Shown here in pieces: positions 25,001 through 36,612 of a DNA stretch of 54,561 nucleotides (the stretch's first letter is position 1; each line of letters starts with the position of its first letter). The DNA is from Geosiphon pyriformis (lineage: Eukaryota > Glomeromycota > Glomeromycetes > Archaeosporales > Geosiphonaceae). The stretch covers positions 4,881-59,441 of the forward strand of contig JAAOMT010000745.1 in assembly GCA_016748015.1 (NCBI GenBank), read 5' to 3'. Position numbers and translations under genes: made by a program. The notes under the pieces were generated by a model that searched no databases, was not told the DNA's origin, and saw only the letters and a program-made list of their open reading frames with translations.

Positions 25001-26963
25001 AGAACATAATATTGACAGTGAGATGCTATCTTTGCATAAAATTTCGAACAACATTGTGATAATTATCATTAAAATCTTTTTCCAATTTTTTTTTGGTTTG
25101 GATCTTAATTGGTTATAAAATATTTAAAAAAGTATTAAAACCAAAAATGTAGTTTAATATCTAAAGTACATTATTGATGTTGAATCATATTAATTTTTTT
25201 GACAGATGGTATTTGGTAAAAACCTCGTTGTCATCATTATTTTTCATGCAACTGTAAATAATAACACAAATCCCATTATTGAATCTTGATTCCAGAGATA
25301 ACAAGCAGCAGAAATAAGAAATTAATAATTAAAATGATAAATTAAGATATTTTTTTATTACCACAGAGTTACTTTGTCATTTAGAGTAATTTATTAGTAT
25401 TCGTCTATTAATATGAAATTCAAAGCAATATTCTCCAATTAATTTTTTTCATGAAAAATTTCTTATAGGCGATATAAAAGAAGAGATTCTCTTTGGAATA
25501 CCTCAATCGAATTATTAATGATCCCGTTGAAAACATATGAAGTCAGTTGAAGATTTAGCAAAATAAGAAATTAATAGCGACCATGTTTTTTATTCAGGCT
25601 AAGATATTTTAAGAAGCACGAGATCTTATGATTAAATCATAAGTTATTCTTTTATGTTTTACACAAAACCTTAAACGTTTTATTGTTGCCCTAAAAGCAA
25701 CAAATCATTGAGACAATGGGGAAACTTGTTTGGTACCCTTGTGTACAATAACTACTTAAACCTATTTGGTATGATTTGTGACGAATAATAGTTTCATAAA
25801 TAACAATATTTTTAAAGAGTAAATGGGTTTTATTTAAATACTTTCTTCTCGTAATACTTATTCACATTTTATTCACTATGGAAAATCTTTAAACCAAAAA
25901 AATCCCCTTCGAATCAGTGTTCTTCTTTCATTTCCCCTTAAATCATTATTAATTAAATACTTTTAACTATAAGAATATAAGTAGCTATAGTACAAAAGAC
26001 GCCAAACCAGTACCCCATTGTCTCATTGTCTTGTTGTCTTCAATTTCTCTGTAAAACAACAACAAAAACGAACAACTTAGACATGAAAAATATACATGAC
26101 TGAATTTCATTTGGAGTTTTAAAAACTCAAAGATAATTTTTTCTTTCAAACTTTAAAGTTAGCAATAATACCTAACATGCGTCTTTAACAAAAAATAGTA
26201 TATTTTATTAATGGATTCATTTGTAAAGTTTATAATTAGAAAAATAGTTTTTTCAGAAATGTTCAAAAATTAACTAATTTTTCAAATAATGTAGGCTAAA
26301 TTACAAATTACAAATTTAGAATATTGGTTAAAATAAATTAAATCAAATTTGAAACATTATATTTAAATCTGAGAAATTAAATTTTAATCAATGAATCAAA
26401 AAAACACATTAAAGTTTTTAAAATTGAGTTAACATAGTGTTAATAATAAAATATTAGAGCAAAAAATCAAAATACTTTTCAAGTTATCTGAGAGTAATAA
26501 TTTTGTTTGGTCAATATTGGACACATACTTTAAATTTTTAATGATATATAAAAAATAATTAAATGTGAATAAAAATTTGGATATTTTTTATGGTAAGAAA
26601 ATAGAAAATAAGTTGTGTATGTGTGTGTATCATATTTCTTGAATTCTTTTACAATTTTTATGTTATCATTAAAATTGTTATTAAAATCTTTTTAGTAATC
26701 AAAAAAGAATCGATAGATGTAAATAAATAAATAAATACAATTTATTTTTGATATCAATTTTTATCCAAAAAAAGTATCTTGTTACATTAAATTTGTTAAT
26801 AATGTTTAACAATACATTGTTTTTTTTTGAGGTTTTATTAATAATAGATAAATTTTCAAAAGAAATAAATCATTTAATAGGAAAAATTACAAGCATTTAA
26901 AATTGAAAATAAAGATGGATTTTTTTAAGCGTTTGTTCTTCAAGAATTACTGCGTACACGTAT
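25001..26963. other. Gene-free AT-rich region
   Basis: No coding region is supported. The region contains one imperfect inverted-repeat pair (reported separately) and A/T-rich low-complexity DNA from about 26100. Confidence 0.4.
25709..26025. repeat. Inverted-repeat pair, possible small non-autonomous element
   Basis: TGAGACAATGGGG at 25709-25721 is matched exactly, in inverted orientation, by 26013-26025. A nearby GTTTGG is also shared on the inner side. The arms are about 290 bp apart and the interior has no coding potential. The size fits a MITE-like element, but no target-site duplication was confirmed. A chance 13-mer is unlikely but possible. Confidence 0.35.
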
Positions 26964-27456
26964 TTGAAAATCGCAATTGGGCATTCAATATTAATTTTTG
27001 GTATAAGTAATAGCCTAGTATTTATATGGTATTTCTCAACAAATGGTGTAGGTAAAATAGGCTTTTGTGACATTAGTCATATTATTTGCCTCTGGAAATT
27101 TATGGATGACCTTTGCTCAATCACTCACAAATTTTACGATGCTATTGTCATTCCTCCCTTTGAAGTATCGAACACTGGATCAAAAAACGAGAAAAATCAC
27201 ACGAAAAACAGTTAGGAAGATGCTATGCTGGGCGCACTATCGATTCCGTCAACGTTTGATAACCAAGGAAAAAGAATTTGGAGTCTGAGTTATCATCAAA
27301 ATGAGACCTATCCCAAGAATCGGAGGACCAGAGGTGTACAACTACCGGAATTGTAAGCTTTTCATGGATAGAGATAAAAATGGCGCTCGGGGGATCTTCC
27401 TCCGGGTAAGCCTTGGTGCTAGAGTGACAATACAGGAAATAGTAGACGTTACATAG
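26964..27456 (+). pseudogene. TnpB/Fanzor-type RuvC nuclease, decayed fragment
   Basis: Family motifs appear in order but in different frames. The first part (27030-27170) reads STNGVGKIGFCDISHI, FMDDLCSI, then FYDAIVIPPFEVS, the RuvC-II region with its Glu. The frame then shifts to RKMLCWAHYRFRQRLI (27210-27262), meets a stop at 27286-27288, and later shows RIGGPEVYNYRNCKLFMDRD and NGARGIFLR (27316-27405), the RuvC-III region with its Asp. The RuvC-I DPG segment is unrecognisable. Sequence between the first segment and FYDAI is shorter than in intact relatives. The first CxxC of the zinc ribbon is missing and the second has one Cys changed to Tyr. This is the C-terminal half of a dead IS607/Fanzor-class gene, whose intact members are RNA-guided nucleases. 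No serine-recombinase partner or guide RNA end could be recognised. Confidence 0.8.
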
Positions 27457-29614
27457 CAATGCTTAATAATATTGGCCATTACTGATGTGCTACAATCCAT
27501 CCGAATGGATTTAGTCTTGATTCAATATAATGCATGGACAGTTTGTTATCAATATATTTTTTTATAATTACTGTAATTTTTTATCAATATATATTTTGAA
27601 AGGTCAAATAAATAGACATTTTAAATATAGAGTATAAAAAAAAAACACATAAATTACATATGAGTTTAAAAAAGTTTATAATAATTTATGATCATAGGAT
27701 AGACTTCTTAGCAATTTTTATTCAAAACTTTTTTGTAAAATATTGGTATGAGTATCCTATTGGATACAAGATTTCATGGGGCAAAAAAATTTATTCATTA
27801 GCCATTAACCATTGGTATTTTATTTATATTTGGAAACTTGACGATGAAAATGGGTCCATTTTCTATATAAAATTTCAAGGATTTCCAATATTTGAGAATT
27901 GTTTTAGGATAAAAAAGTAATTAGGTTTGAATAAATTTTTGAGTTTTAAAATCATTTTTAATTTGAAAAGATTTAAAAAGTTTGGCACTTTTAGATAAAA
28001 GTCAGTGAAATTAGTAAAAATTTTTGAATTTCTTGAAAATAGTTTTTCTTTAAAAGGTTCATTTATAATATTTAAGATAAATATACTTGAATCTTATTTT
28101 TTATTAGTCATTGAGTGAACAGATTTCTAACTTAATAGAGTGCATAAAATTCAATGAAAAAACATTCATGGAATTTGAGAATATGTATATTTAAATAGCA
28201 CAGAGTATCAGAATGAAGAATTTTGTATCACAAAACATATTTTTATTAATTGGACTGAAAATTTTAAAAGTTGTATGTGAACCCTGCATGATAAACTCTT
28301 TAAGCGCTATCTTAAATTGAAGTGACAAAATCTTCATTACAACGATCAACAATCAAAAACTTTGTTATCAGAATTATAATGGCCCGTCCTCCAATGAAAA
28401 TTTCTTCGTTTTTACGCCATTGCCTTAAACTTTAAATCAATTTGCCCAATGATCAAATAAATAGTATCACTGTGCAAATCCCACAATGACAATTTCCCCC
28501 AAAAAACCTAATGGGGGAACTATTTCGAAAAATTTTTACACGTGAGAACTGAATCAAAAAAATACCAGTTCTACCGCATTAACAGGTGTTATAACTGGGG
28601 ATAATTATAAGTCATTCAAATAATATTACACCATATACATAAAAACAAAACAATTTTTACAAACTTAATTTTTAAGTTCAACAAAAAAAATTTCAATTCA
28701 AAAGTTACTTCAATTACAAATTAAGCGAAAGGCTGAACCATTGAAAGGTTAAAAGTTTAGCATGAGAAAAAAATTTTCCTCATTAATTGATGTTGAAATT
28801 CTTGGCGAGACACTTGAGTTTGACTGAAAAAATTTATAAAGAAAACTTTGTTTTTCAAAAGCAGGGGAAGAAAGGCGTCATATTACACTAATAGTCACTA
28901 TTACAGAGAACAAAATATTTTTAATATGAGCCATTGGGAGGCATGAATGACAAAAAAGAAAAGAGAAGAAAAAAAATTGGACATTTGATTTAGACCTTTC
29001 ATTAATTGGTTCGAAAAGTGAATATAACGATAAATAAACTCTTAGCCGATGTTTTTGTTGTACAAAATTGATCGAACATATTAAATTAGAAAAAACTCAA
29101 ACTGTTTGTTTTGCTAAAATTGGTTACCAACAATAAACACATGGGATGAAATTCAACATGTGTCAAAAAAAAATTTTTGAGCCTGGAAACAAATCGAATT
29201 CTCATGTAAGATTTGAATAGCTAATTAGGAGAAGAAGAAATGTATGCATAATATTACAAGTTTTTGATTTTTTTATCCATTTGGAGATAGACACAAATTT
29301 TTTTTTTGTCTTTATTTGAGAATTTGATCAATCAAAATCTAATGAAAAACAAGCTAAAGATATTTTGCTACAAAGAATAAACTATTACAACCAATAAATC
29401 TGCATCAAAGATTAAAACTACAAATGAGGAAAAAAAATTACAACAATTAATACAGCTAAGAAAAAGGAAAGGATTTACATCTACCTACAGAACTATAACA
29501 AAAATACATTTAGAAATTAGATATCATAATAATAATGTACAAAAGAGTAATTATAGGTGGCAAAAATTGTTCATTCAATTTGGGGTTCTAGATCAAAAAT
29601 TTCAGCTCAATCGA
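27457..29614. other. Gene-free region
   Basis: AT-rich sequence without a supported gene. The 86-codon frame at 27660-27920 is F/I/K/Y-rich with no motif and may be chance or part of the dead mobile element. The right end presumably includes the 3' UTR of the next gene. Confidence 0.4.
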
Positions 29615-30202
29615 TCAATTAGAATTCGGAATTCTTTTCCAAAAATCCACCAACACTTGCCAACTCAAAAATTCCAAAGTGCCTGGTGGACAAAATTTAC
29701 AAATCTCCACGCCCAACTGCGAACGCATAATGTATCGTTCGTTATCACTGACCCATTGTCCAGTTTCAATTTTTAAAACCATTGCAGCTGCATCAATTAT
29801 CAAATCATATTTAGGATATCCATTATAAAATACTTTCAGATCATGTAGTCGTGGAATTTCGGATTGGGATGAAAAGCTTCGTGAATGAAATGGTTTTTGT
29901 CTTGGAGTTGATTGATTTGAATAACAGGATGATATAGACGAGGTAGATGACGTAGATGAGAAAGAGCTTTTTGAATTTTTTGAATGACGTGTAATAGGAT
30001 GACTGGGATTTACAACAGATTTTGAAAAAGAAAGAGGTGGTATCAGCGGCAATGGTGATTGAAAGTAATCTTCCTCATATTTTCTCTGAAGGTTTTCAAA
30101 AGAGCCATTTTTAATGAAATGTTTAGTAGAGCGTTTTAGGTTTCGAATACTTTTACGCATCGAGGAAGAACGAGAATTATCACTCGCTGGCCAACTTTCC
30201 AT
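29615..30202 (-). CDS. Unrecognised protein: Ser-rich N-terminus plus a core shared with the 51.2 kb gene
   Basis: A single-exon 195-residue frame starting at the first ATG (30202). Residues 1-115 are basic and serine-rich (many S, K, R; a run of FSSTSSTSSISS), as in a disordered region. From about residue 121 a compact core begins (LKVFYNGYPKYDLIIDAA) and ends with GTLEFLSWQVLVDFW. The core aligns without gaps over 60 residues to the small protein at 51187-51489, sharing L..FY..YP..D...DA, I, G T..F..WQ.L. No known family is recognised. The Ser-rich part could be a phosphorylation target; that is only a guess. The upstream region holds a long pyrimidine/purine repeat 50-120 nt before the start. 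Confidence 0.75.
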   Translation of the reverse strand: MESWPASDNSRSSSMRKSIRNLKRSTKHFIKNGSFENLQRKYEEDYFQSPLPLIPPLSFSKSVVNPSHPITRHSKNSKSSFSSTSSTSSISSCYSNQSTPRQKPFHSRSFSSQSEIPRLHDLKVFYNGYPKYDLIIDAAAMVLKIETGQWVSDNERYIMRSQLGVEICKFCPPGTLEFLSWQVLVDFWKRIPNSN

Positions 30203-30247
30203 CGTTTATTAATAAGATGAAGATGAAGATTAAGATAAAGAGAAGAG

Positions 30248-30323
30248 AGGAAAGGAAAGGAAAGGAAAGGAAAGGAAAGGAAAGGAAAGGAAAGAAAAGG
30301 AAAGGAAAGAAAAGGAAAGGAAA
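30248..30323. repeat. (GGAAA)n microsatellite next to a gene start
   Basis: About 15 near-perfect GGAAA units on the plus strand. On the strand of the 29615-30202 gene it reads as (TTTCC)n in the leader or promoter. The 61-codon plus-strand frame here is simply a translation of the repeat. Confidence 0.95.
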
Positions 30324-31964
30324 TTTAAAAAAGAAAAGATCAAAATTATTAAAAGCTTTGAAATCACAACAAAAGGTAAAGACAGAAAACGATGCTATTT
30401 AACAATTTCCAAAAATGTTCAAATAGAAAATTTTAATGAGAGTATAAAAGTTAGAATGAAATGAAAATCAAAACTTAAATATTTTTTAATTTTTTTCACG
30501 AGTAATGAATGATAAAATAAATTGAAGGTAAAAAATTTTTTTTTCAACATCCTTATATTTAATTTTTCGGGGACAAAATTTTTGGTTAGACAATGGGTTG
30601 CATTATCCCTTATCGATATTACGAATGTTAAAGAAAATATTCATTATCTGAGGTTTAACTTAATACCGGATGTTTATCACAATCACGTCACATTCACAAA
30701 ATTGGAAATTCACGATAAAAGGAACTTAACTAGTGATAGAAATCGGAAGATTTCTAAATTATTATCATTATTTTTCATTATCTCTTATTAAGGTATTACT
30801 AATTATAATGTAATCACTAAATTTAATCGTAAGAGGGAATAATAGTTCCTCCTTTGTGTTAATTAATATTCGATAAATTTTTTTTTTTAAAAAAAAAGAG
30901 TTTTTGAATTTTCTTATTATATTTTCGATTTACACGTGTAAATCAATTTACAAAAGTGATCATCACAGAAAAATTCATCAATTATTTTTCTTTAAAAAAA
31001 TTATTTCAATTAAAAACTAATTTTTGCAACCATTTATTAAATTATTTTAACTGACGCAATCTTTCATAATTTATCGCCACGTTGTTTCATGAGGGCTATT
31101 TTTAAACATATCTAAAGAATTAAAAGAACTTTTTTTAAAGAGATCTTCGTACATTGATTTGCTGCATTCGTGAAATTATTGTGATAGAAAATCAAGAATC
31201 TTGATTGGCATGATCGAGAGGTACTGTGGCATTATCATTTAGAGTACAGCAGCATGGCTAGATAATGATTATTTGACGCACTATGATAATATCTCGCATC
31301 ATGCTATGCTAGGTTCTTTATATGCATTATCAAAAATGAAGTGACTTTTTGCTTTAATTCATTGAAAAAAAATCAAATTGAAAGTGGATACAAGTATTGA
31401 CAATTCTTTGGCACAATGATGCTTTTCTATTCCCCCATTTCGTACAAGTTTTTTGGTATATTTCCGATGAAAAAAGGAACTCATCATCGTGACGAAATAA
31501 TTTTATCCAATTTTAAACTTTAACCTAATATTTGGTTACAAAACAAAACACCAATGGTTTCATATTTGTTTCTTAATAAAAAGAAATATATGTAGTAATT
31601 TCAATTGCATCGAATTTAAACTAAAAAATCTTTGAACCTAAAATAGGTATTCAAGTATTATCGAAAGTTTTTAGAACAGGATATTTGCCCATATGAGGAG
31701 ATTTGATGTGTCAAATAATTTTGATGAAAGAGATCGAAGGGATATCCAAATATATATTTATTTTACTTGGTTCCAAATTATTATTTACATAACATAAGCT
31801 AGTGACTATTATTGTGATAGGTAAAATTATTAAAAATAAAAGCTGAAAAGAATCTGATCTGTGTCAAAGTAATTGAAGTAGCTAAATTTACTAGATATTA
31901 AAGGATAGGTGAATGAGGTCAATTTTTTCTATTGAACGGAATAAAAAGATAATCATATTTTATT

Positions 31965-31986
31965 GGGAGGGGGGAGGGTTTGGAGG
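31965..31986 (+). other. G-rich tract with quadruplex potential
   Basis: GGGAGGGGGGAGGGTTTGG continuing to GGAGG: at least five G runs within 22 nt. It is unusual in this AT-rich window. A G-quadruplex is possible in principle; no gene lies close by. Confidence 0.4.
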
Positions 31987-32856
31987 AGTTAAATTCAAAT
32001 TCAAATTCAATCATCATTTCCGTTTCCTAACTGAGAAATTTATCGCAAATTCTATTGAAAAACAAAATTAAGCATTTATTCATTCCAAACCATTTTAGAT
32101 TATTAGAAAGTTATTGAGTAATTTAGGTTTAAAATAGTACTTGATGTATATTTTTCCTTATAGAAATATGTTCATTATCACTTTTGGTAAAATTTAATAT
32201 TTCAAAAGGTGTTGCATATAAGTCTTTATCTGATAATGAAAGCTTAGACCCACTGACATGTATAAGGTTCAATCAAAGATAATACAATATAATTTTAGAT
32301 TGTCAAAAATACACTGAAAACATATTTGATTTTATATTTATCTTTACTCTCTAAAGATAGAACAATATTAATGAAAACTTTTCTTTTCCTTGATTTTCGA
32401 ATCAGCGCAGATTCTGGTTTTTTTTTAAAACAAAAGCAAATTTCTCGTCAATTCAAACAATGTAATACATATGAATTAAATTGAATGATATTTCAGAATA
32501 AATTGTAAATTTTCAAGAATAGAAAAAGCTATTGACTTATTTATGAGTTGAACCTCACATTTTATAAATAGATTCTTTGATATGAATGCAATAATGCTTT
32601 AATAAAATTCAATAATTTGTCGTTTTTATTTTGTCAAACTTAAAAAAAAACAAATTAAAATCATCTTGAATTTTATTTTTAATATAGAGAAATTATAATT
32701 CTATAGAATAATAACAATTGCCAAATTTTGTAACTTTATTTGTGGATACGATTTGAATGAGTGAAAAATTAGTATCAAAATTAATAATTTTAACTTAATT
32801 TTGACTCACACAATACAAACTTGTGGGTTGCAGGTCACGTTTAGAAAGCGGATGAT

Positions 32857-32903
32857 CCCTATCTAAAATAAAACATGTGCATGTTTTACGTAAATAGATA
32901 GGG
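32857..32903. repeat. Strong hairpin with about 20 bp arms
   Basis: The arm CCCTATCTA...TAAAACATG (32857-32877) pairs with CATGTTTTA...TAGATAGGG (32880-32903), with a 2 nt loop and a small internal bulge. The flanking TACAGGGTG-type sequence (minus strand, near 32916-32924) looks like a transposon end. It may be a foldback or MITE remnant. Confidence 0.5.
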
Positions 32904-35900
32904 GTTGGACCATACACCCTGTATTAGCATAAATAATAAGAAAATACAAGTTTCATTGATAATACTGAGAACCAATGATTTTTACTTTCCAAAGTTTTCA
33001 TTTAAATATGAACCATTAAAATAGGTTATGCATGAATGAAATAATATATGGTATCAAAAATAAGTTTTATTCCTGGTTAAACCAAATTACAAAATATTAC
33101 TTGGAACCAAAACAGCGGTTTAAAGGATAAAAAGAAATTAAATATGGACTTTTACAAAACACAAGTTTAAACAAATAATTGAAATGAAGTATTTGATTAA
33201 ATATATATATGTATATATGTATATTTTAAAGTGTATATTACCATAAATTTGTCTTTTAATTAAAAATTTATATAATCTTGTTACATATCTTTTTTTTCAA
33301 TTTATTAAATTTAATGCTTTGAAAATTTTCAAATCTCAATGAAATATATATATTTTTTTTGTTATAACACTTTTGCTTGATTAATAAACTTTGAATAAAT
33401 TAGCAAATTTCATTATAAAATATTCTACACATAAAAGTTTTTACTTGTAAATGATAATCTTATGAAATACTTATAATTCTGATTAAAAAGGATAAAAAAG
33501 ATTTGTAATTAAATGAATTTTATTAATTAAGTAAAATTTTTCAATATATTATTATTTTATCAACCTATAATTTTAATGATAATTGAAAAATAAAATATTT
33601 GAAACTATATTTTTTAAACCCCGTCCATTTGCCTGCATAATTATTTTAATCGTAAAGATGAATTTAATTGTTTTATCAAATAAATTTTAAGTAAAGATTT
33701 CAGGTCTGATATTATTGATGAATCAAAATTCTGTAATATCATTCATGAATCTTTATTTGTAATCAAAGTTAAAAGTTTTCACAATCCTCGTATTTTAAGT
33801 TGCAGTTCATGTCTTTGAATCAATGATATCGTATAATGTATTTAGCCCCTGTTTCATAACTAATAGAGCACAAATTCATCGCTTTTTACGATCAGTGAAA
33901 TGCACCCATTTTTTAAAAAAAATGTATGTTTGCTAAGCTAAGCTAAGCCCCAGTGTATCTTTACTCAAGATAGGTAAGGTTTATCATTTATAATGCTCAT
34001 AGAGGATCAAAAGGTCATGAGTTAGTTTTTAATTGTTCAACAAATTAGGGGTATTCTTGTTGAATATCCATAAAATGCCTATGAAAGTGAAAATTTTTTA
34101 CTCAAATAATCACCTGATTCTAAGTTTGTGGAAAAATAGGAATAAAAATAAATTTGGATGTAAACCATATGAAAAAATCAAAAATTTTTTTTTCCAAAAA
34201 ATTTTCGTAGTTATACAACCATTTCTAGTAACACAACAATTTTTTTTCAGAATAGATTAAGTGTATAATAATCCCGTTTGTGAAAATTTCCCATAGTTTC
34301 AGATAATAGATGGTTTCGAGCTTTACTTTCCTTCCATTTCAACTCTCTTACTTATAATACTTGAATTGTCTTCAATCCATTGACTAAAAATTCTTTCACC
34401 AAAAATAAAAGCGTAGCAAATTCACTTAAAATTCATATTACTCTTTCACATTGTAAGACATTTAGTTTTTTTTTACTCTAAAATTTTCACCCACTTAAAA
34501 GTTTCTTTTTGAGCGTGGGTGAAACCATTTAAGACCAGTTTTCATTAAAAGCCTGTAAAAACTGGCCTGAAGGAACACATGATTTTTGAGATATATTCTG
34601 ATCCGTTTATAGGGTTTTCCAAGGCTTATCTTAATAAAAAACTACTAACCTTTTAAAAATTTTAGACGATAATTCTAATGAGAAGAAGATTCCAACATTC
34701 TACGGAGTTCTGTATACAATTATTAATATAATTGCTAATAAGCAGCAGCCATGTAACTGCCCCAACCTCCAGCATTTTTCATGTAGACTCGGATTCTTGC
34801 AAATGAAAAGACCCTTTTTTTTTGAAGTGGTGACTGCTTTGCTTTCTGTCCCACCTTTGTTTATAAGGCGTGATTGGTTTTTAAAAGATTTTATGAAACA
34901 AAAGATTTTCTTTTCCCGCATAATATTCTTGAATAAAGAACCAATAGACAATGCCCATTTATTTAAATTTCGTAATCAAATTTGTACAAAATTCCCATTT
35001 TTTGGTCCGAGCAAAAAAGCATAAAGTTTGATTCAAATCTAATTGGAATCAAACAAGTTATTTCTTTTATATATTTAATCTTTACTTTTCTATGTTTTAT
35101 TTATGAATTGAATAAATAAATTCGGAAAGGTGATTTTTAATTTAGAGTGCATAAAAATTTCAAGTTTTTGTCAAAGGATCGATCATATATTAATTGTTAT
35201 AATTTTTTACTTAAATCTCATGTTTGCAAAACCTTTTTGAGTCATATTTAAAGTTTATCTTTTGAATTTCTAAAAAATCTAATTTTTGATTGGAGCAATC
35301 CCCGATTCAAATAAATTTTGCTTATCTTTCAATTAGTTGCGCTATTTTTTCATAATGTAGAAAAGATGTTTAAGTGCAGGTAATTGATCCTTTGCTTTGC
35401 AAAACATCTCACAAATTTGGGTGATATCCATCCACGTTCAAATTTACAAATTTGGTGATACATTGAAAAGCTTGAATGAACCTGCAAAAAACATGATACT
35501 TGGAAAAGCATTTATTGAATAATCAAACCGTCATTGGATCACAAAAAAAAAATTTTCCCTCAAGATTCAAAACGTTAAACTTTTTTTTGCAAGATTAATT
35601 ATTACTTTATTGTTTTGTTTTGTTTTGTTTTTTTATGTTTTTTTATGTTTTTTAACTCAATTTATTAACCCTTCATATATATTTATATTTATGAATTGTG
35701 AATCCTTAAAGCCAAATTCATTCATAAAAGAATTAATGCTAGTAAATCATTATCAATTAAAAGTTCCCACATTTTTATCAGAATTTTGATGATGGTTTAT
35801 TGTCAAAAAATATTTAAGGATAGATTCATTTCTGGGCTCTATTTGAGAAATTATTGAAGTTTCAACATAATATAATTATCTCTTATCATTGGTTCCCGGA

Positions 35901-36612
35901 TTCTCAATGAGATTAATTCAGATTTTGAATTCTATTAATAAAAAAAAAAATCTAGGAAAAAGATTTTTCAAATATTGAATTTCTGAATTGGAGATATATT
36001 TTTTTTTCAGAATCTAATTCATCTATTTCACTTTATAGTGAGTTTTTAACTCTCTCAAAACTTCCAACATTGAAATATGAATGCATATTAATTGCATTAG
36101 GATAATTCACTGCTAATAATCACATGGGTTTTTTGCTTATCAACTAATTTTTTTTTTACCTACTACTAGATTATCAAATTTTCAAAGGATTATCTCGACT
36201 TTTTTTTACCGAAATCTCGCAAAGATTAATTTAAATATTTCGAAAATTTTAAAATTAAAATTTCTTCAATCCTATTTCATACGAAATACTTAAATTTTAT
36301 TATAGGCTTCCTTCTTATTTAAATTGAGAGAAACAGGACTTAATTCCCCTATTAAACACCATAAAATGATGCTTTTAATTCAATAATAAAAATTCTACTA
36401 TTTCTTTGATCCTTGAAAATTATCTGTAAACTTTCTTTAACAAAAATGCTCAAAATTATCTTAATAGTCTTATGTGCTTTGGCAGGATGTAATATAATCG
36501 GTGTGTGTTAAAAAAGGAAATATTTAAATATTTTAGTGATTCAAACAAACATAGTAAGATTGGTTATTTTAAAACTATGTTATTTCTTTCTACTCATTAG
36601 CATAAACTTAGC

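Larger units (their letters stand above)
30324..36612. other. Large gene-free region
   Basis: About 6.3 kb in which I find no coding series with family motifs or matching splice sites. Frames up to 89 codons (30522-30791, 34033-34260, 34700-35024) lack coding composition. The region contains a G-rich tract, one strong hairpin, short pentamer repeats (CTAAG near 33935, TTTTG near 35610) and AT dinucleotide runs near 33200. Confidence 0.4.

Noticed and set aside
27223-27459. 78-codon minus-strand frame
   Set aside because: Opposite strand of the TnpB/Fanzor relic, whose motifs are on the plus strand.
30217-30402. 61-codon Lys/Arg/Glu-rich plus-strand frame
   Set aside because: A direct translation of the (GGAAA)n microsatellite.
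34700-35024. Overlapping frames on both strands
   Set aside because: Low-information composition, no motif, no splice partner.
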